A stretch of DNA of 7,724 nt from Thioploca sp. (GTDB lineage Bacteria > Pseudomonadota > Gammaproteobacteria > Beggiatoales > Beggiatoaceae), in the NCBI GenBank assembly GCA_011371325.1, contig DRQV01000250.1:1-7724 (forward strand), read 5' to 3'. Below are positions 5,099 to 7,724 of this stretch, piece after piece. The translations under genes and the position numbers were made by a program. The stretch's first letter is position 1; every line of letters begins with the position of its first letter. Below the pieces are notes generated by a model, which was given only the letters and a program-made list of their open reading frames with translations, was not told where the DNA came from and made no database searches.

Positions 5099-6133
5099 TC
5101 AACCCAGAACATCCATATCAGAAGACTGGGGTTTTACAATTCCTTTCTCTGTTACAATGAAATCTACCAATTCAGCTGGAGTTACATCAAAAGCTGGATT
5201 CCATGCTTTCGCACCAATAGTAGCAATATTTTGCCCAGCTAAAGTTAAAACTTCTTCTGTTGCTCGGTTTTCTATTTCAATCTGACTACCATCAGTTAAA
5301 TTCATATCTACAGTTGAAGTTGGAGCAACTACCATAAATTTAACTCCATGTTGTCGAGCCAAGATAGCTAAACCATAAGTGCCAATTTTATTAGCAACAT
5401 CACCATTGGCAGTAATTCGGTCTGAACCAACAATTACCCAATCAATTAATTTTCTTTGCATTAATGAGGCGGCTGCTCCTTCGACTGATAAAGTAACTGG
5501 AATGTTGTCTTGCAATAACTCCCAAGCTGTTAAACGAGAACCCTGTAACCAAGGTCTAGTTTCATCAGCGTAAACTTCAGTAATTTTACCAGTAGCGTAA
5601 CCACTACGAATCACTCCTAATGCAGTTCCATAACCACCAGTAGCTAATGCTCCAGCATTACAATGAGTTAGTACTCGACTGTTATTTGATAATAATTTTT
5701 CACCTAGCTCACCCATCCGATAATTAGCGTTAATATCTTCTTGATGAATACGTTTAGCTTCTTCCAATAAAATTGGCACTGGATTACCGTCAATAGAATT
5801 AAACTTGGCTTGCATTTGCTTTAAAGCCCAAACTAAGTTAACCGCAGTTGGACGAGCTTGAGCTAACTGTTGTAAATCATTGTCTATGATAGTTTGCCAA
5901 TTTGTATTAGATTTGGTATAGGCATCTTTGGCTGCTAATACTACTCCATAAGCTGCGGTAATACCAATTGCTGGAGCACCACGTACTACCATATCTTTAA
6001 TAGCTTTGGTTACTTCAGCAACCTGCTCTAATATCATTATAGTTTGTTCATGGGGTAATTTGCGTTGGTCTAATAAATGTAACTGTTCATTATACCAATT
6101 AATTGGGCGAACTGTATCATATTGGTGGTTCAT
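5099..6133 (-). CDS. mtnA: S-methyl-5-thioribose-1-phosphate isomerase
   Basis: This cytosolic enzyme of methionine salvage isomerises methylthioribose-1-phosphate to methylthioribulose-1-phosphate. The 344 residues match the usual family length. Signature segments are all present: RGAPAIGITAAYGV (51-64), THCNAGALATGGYGTALGVI (156-175) with the catalytic Cys at 158, YADETRPWLQGSRLTAWEL (188-206), and IVGSDRITANGDVANKIGTY (234-253) with the catalytic Asp at 238, followed by VVAPTSTVD and the NPAFDVTPAELVDFIVTEKG C-terminus. The short tail after that (SSDMDVLG) is variable in the family, so the nearby transposon has not truncated it. The ATG is supported by AGGA 5 nt upstream. No other methionine-salvage gene is in the window. 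It lies 82 bp downstream of the co-oriented sulfotransferase gene, and I see no strong promoter of its own, so read-through from that gene is plausible. Related aIF2B-like subunits are excluded by the specific MtnA motifs. Confidence 0.96.
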   Translation of the reverse strand: MNHQYDTVRPINWYNEQLHLLDQRKLPHEQTIMILEQVAEVTKAIKDMVVRGAPAIGITAAYGVVLAAKDAYTKSNTNWQTIIDNDLQQLAQARPTAVNLVWALKQMQAKFNSIDGNPVPILLEEAKRIHQEDINANYRMGELGEKLLSNNSRVLTHCNAGALATGGYGTALGVIRSGYATGKITEVYADETRPWLQGSRLTAWELLQDNIPVTLSVEGAAASLMQRKLIDWVIVGSDRITANGDVANKIGTYGLAILARQHGVKFMVVAPTSTVDMNLTDGSQIEIENRATEEVLTLAGQNIATIGAKAWNPAFDVTPAELVDFIVTEKGIVKPQSSDMDVLG

Positions 6134-6137
6134 GGTT

Positions 6138-6142
6138 GTCCT
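6138..6142 (-). promoter_or_regulatory. Shine-Dalgarno of mtnA
   Basis: The minus-strand sequence reads AGGACAACC directly before the ATG. The AGGA core sits about 5 nt upstream, which supports the chosen start. Confidence 0.6.
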
Positions 6143-6160
6143 AGTAAAACTTTCTAATGT

Positions 6161-6177
6161 ATAGTAATATCTACTAT
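6161..6177. promoter_or_regulatory. Short inverted repeat in the mtnA leader, possible operator
   Basis: ATAGTA (6161-6166) and TACTAT (6172-6177) form a perfect 6-bp inverted repeat with a 5-nt centre, 28 nt upstream of the mtnA ATG and overlapping a weak -10-like TATACA on the minus strand. In AT-rich DNA this could be chance. Confidence 0.2.
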
Positions 6178-6195
6178 TAATAAATTTTGATTAAA

Positions 6196-6212
6196 TAGTC
6201 TTTTTAAGACTA
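6196..6212 (-). terminator. Weak hairpin after the sulfotransferase gene
   Basis: TAGTCTT (6196-6202) and AAGACTA (6206-6212) form a perfect 7-bp stem with a 3-nt loop, beginning 3 nt past the sulfotransferase stop. On the minus strand it is followed by TTTAATCAAAATTT, an imperfect U-rich tail. The stem is AT-rich, so termination would be partial at best. Confidence 0.4.
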
Positions 6213-6215
6213 AAT

Positions 6216-7298
6216 TTAATAATTAAATCTTTCAACAACTTGTTGAGTTTCTTGTTTAATTATTTCTAATTCTTCATCAGTAAAATCTGGTTTATAGTAA
6301 GATGGTGGTTTAATTTTTTCAATATATTTATCAATTATGATTTGACCTTCTGTTAAATTACAGTGACTCATAAGACTTTGTAATGTTGTTTCTGGATTGG
6401 CACATAAATCTTCAAATTTAATTATCATAGATGCTGCTTGTAATTGAGGATTAGCTTCTAATCTATCTTTAATATAACCATATATTCTGCTCCAATAATT
6501 AGCCCAAGCTATTATATCTCTTTCTTTTAATGTGATTATTTCCTTACCACCTATATTAATGGGACGTATATCCAACCCAAATTCAAAATGGCCAATTCTT
6601 TGTAAATGCCTGAGTGCTTTGGGGTTTTCTTTTCCACCTCGGCAAAATAATTTATGTTGTTTAAGCAGAGAAGCAAGGTGACTAACCGGATGACGGATTG
6701 GGATTATAAATTTGGCATTTGGAAAGAGTTTTAAAATATATTCTAAACGAGTTATATTATAATTGCCTTTGGCTAGATAACGATTTCCTTTCCGAATTAG
6801 TAATAATTTACGAATATGATTTTTATAGAAAATTTCAAAATTTGGATTATTAGTATTTTGATCTAAAATATTATTTTTTATCGGATTATGTACTTCTGGA
6901 AAAAAGTGCATCCATAATGACTCTTCCACTGCTTCTGGACTATCTGGAGTAACTAGAATTCCATCTCGATGAGCTCTTTCCACTGGAGCAACTTTTTTTA
7001 CCAACATGTGATTTAATAACCAGTTCCACCAATATGGGGTATAAACTGGCGGAAAATCTTTATATTGTTGTGATACAAGTCCTTTATGGTGTGATAATAT
7101 TTCTAATAGGATAGTAGTTCCAGAACGAGCTAAACCACTTACATAGATGGGTTGAGTTATTTTTATTTTTTCAATATCTTCTTTTAAAACTTTAGATTCA
7201 AAATTACCCAAAGATATCCACATACCTTTAGTTTTTTCAATAAAGTTTCCAAATATATCAACCCACTTTTGAACTTGGAAAATTTGTTTTTCTTTCAT
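6216..7298 (-). CDS. PAPS-dependent sulfotransferase family protein (Sulfotransfer_3 type)
   Basis: This is a 360-residue cytosolic sulfotransferase-fold protein with no signal peptide or membrane segment. The 5'-phosphosulfate loop is YVSGLARSGTTILLEILSHH (52-71), a P-loop-like GLARSGTT typical of bacterial Sulfotransfer_3 proteins. The 3'-phosphate-binding strand-helix is FIIPIRHPVSHLASLLKQH (197-215), with R202 and S206/S210 in the expected places. A later MIIKFEDLCANPETTLQSLM (291-310) is the usual conserved segment before the C-terminal helix. Between these lie an aromatic-rich acceptor region (YTPYWWNWLLNH, 86-97) and a variable linker. The family transfers sulfate from PAPS to hydroxyl or amine groups of small molecules, glycans or lipids; the substrate here cannot be read from sequence. 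The ATG at 7298 has no clear Shine-Dalgarno, but no other start exists before the upstream in-frame stop. A good promoter lies about 80 bp upstream. Confidence 0.85.
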   Translation of the reverse strand: MKEKQIFQVQKWVDIFGNFIEKTKGMWISLGNFESKVLKEDIEKIKITQPIYVSGLARSGTTILLEILSHHKGLVSQQYKDFPPVYTPYWWNWLLNHMLVKKVAPVERAHRDGILVTPDSPEAVEESLWMHFFPEVHNPIKNNILDQNTNNPNFEIFYKNHIRKLLLIRKGNRYLAKGNYNITRLEYILKLFPNAKFIIPIRHPVSHLASLLKQHKLFCRGGKENPKALRHLQRIGHFEFGLDIRPINIGGKEIITLKERDIIAWANYWSRIYGYIKDRLEANPQLQAASMIIKFEDLCANPETTLQSLMSHCNLTEGQIIIDKYIEKIKPPSYYKPDFTDEELEIIKQETQQVVERFNY

Positions 7299-7376
7299 AA
7301 ATGATTTATTGATATGTGCGGTGATAATCCATTTAAAAATTTGGTAAGAAAGGAGAAAGTTATACTAAAATCGGGG

Positions 7377-7406
7377 ATTATATACTGATGGTGAGTTAAT
7401 TCTCAA
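7377..7406 (-). promoter_or_regulatory. Candidate sigma70 promoter for the sulfotransferase (and perhaps mtnA)
   Basis: On the minus strand TTGAGA (7401-7406, five of six consensus bases) is followed by an 18-bp spacer and a perfect TATAAT (7377-7382). The leader would be about 70 nt. A TGAG-N6-CTCA inverted repeat (7392-7405) overlaps the -35 and could be an operator, with little certainty. Confidence 0.5.
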
Positions 7407-7425
7407 GGAATTAGTGAAATATATG

Positions 7426-7470
7426 TAAACTGGAATCCAGCGATTTTAAATATTCCTAGATTCCAGTTTA
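7426..7470. repeat. Perfect 12-bp inverted repeat, hairpin or small intergenic repeat element
   Basis: TAAACTGGAATC (7426-7437) and GATTCCAGTTTA (7459-7470) are exact reverse complements around a 21-nt centre. The left arm also contains its own palindrome CTGGAATCCAG (7430-7440). It starts 10 nt past the stop of the EF-hand-like gene on the minus strand. No U-tract follows, so it may be a REP/MITE-like element or an RNA-end structure rather than a simple terminator. Confidence 0.6.
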
Positions 7471-7480
7471 TCTGAGATTA

Positions 7481-7724
7481 TCAACTAATCGCAGAATACC
7501 ATTTTGAACCAAATAAGCCGCCTTCTTTAGCTTGCCAGCCATTAGTTTCCATCATTTGCTTTAAACGTTTTTTAAGCTCATGATCTGGTATTTTCCCTTT
7601 ACTATGAGTTTTAAATACTGATACAGCATTTTCAAACTCTTTCTTATCTACCTTACCATCATTATTAGCAAAAGCTTCCAACACATCCTTAGCTCGATCT
7701 TCAGCATCTCGTTCTAAAACTAAG
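7481..7724 (-). CDS. C-terminal part of a small EF-hand-like protein, 5' end outside window
   Basis: The frame is open from the right edge to TGA at 7481-7483, giving 80 visible residues; the internal TTG at 7684 is not a convincing start because the coding-looking sequence (LVLERDAEDRAKD) continues upstream of it. The segment EAFANNDGKVDKKEFENAV resembles an EF-hand loop and exiting helix: DG at loop positions 5-6, a hydrophobic V at 8, D at 9 and Glu at 12. The usual Asp at position 1 is absent, as if one residue were lost from FDxNNDG, so calcium binding is doubtful. The rest is a charged helix (DHELKKRLKQMMETNGW) and a terminal GGLFGSKWYSAIS. Because the N-terminal part lies outside the window, a second canonical EF-hand, a signal peptide or another domain cannot be excluded. 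The function is unknown beyond the EF-hand resemblance. Confidence 0.5.
   Translation of the reverse strand, partial: LVLERDAEDRAKDVLEAFANNDGKVDKKEFENAVSVFKTHSKGKIPDHELKKRLKQMMETNGWQAKEGGLFGSKWYSAIS

Overview
The window is AT-rich DNA that most resembles a large-genome gammaproteobacterium of the colourless sulfur bacteria (Thiotrichales, Beggiatoa/Thiomargarita type). This placement is an inference from the gene mix and style: a long repeat-built surface protein with DUF285, Calx-beta and InlB-like modules, a solitary IS607-type recombinase, a Sulfotransfer_3-type sulfotransferase, and intergenic repeat debris. No rRNA, tRNA or CRISPR array is visible.

Layout. Positions 1-265 (+) hold the end of a reading frame that looks like a degenerate DUF559 nuclease-like domain. 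Positions 371-4152 (+) hold one very large secreted surface-protein gene. It is now broken twice: by an exact 23-bp tandem duplication (917-962) that shifts the frame, and by an in-frame TAG at 1165-1167 where the family normally has Trp. Removing one 23-bp copy and reading TAG as Trp restores a single 1252-residue protein with a signal peptide, DUF285/BspA-type 25-residue repeats, an Ig-like module, a Calx-beta-like module, two Cys-containing InlB-B-like repeats, a second Calx-beta module, a 17-residue linker repeat and a long beta-rich C-terminal region. Positions 4153-4483 form a gene-poor convergent intergenic region with a hairpin and possible transposon debris. From 4484 onward all genes lie on the minus strand: an intact IS607-family serine recombinase (4484-5044) with a consensus promoter so close to its ATG that the mRNA should be leaderless; mtnA (5099-6133), methylthioribose-1-phosphate isomerase; a sulfotransferase (6216-7298); and the C-terminal part of a small EF-hand-like protein that runs off the right edge (7481-7724).

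How they fit together. The sulfotransferase and mtnA are co-oriented, 82 bp apart, with a weak hairpin between them. They may be transcribed together from the good promoter at 7377-7406, but they belong to different pathways (PAPS-dependent sulfation and methionine salvage), so a functional link is not shown. The left half looks like accessory DNA undergoing decay: degenerate nuclease-like frame, doubly mutated adhesin and a solitary transposase without its tnpB partner. The right half looks like ordinary chromosomal genes. The most notable result is the doubly inactivated giant adhesin: its two independent lesions argue for a true pseudogene rather than a simple phase-variation switch.
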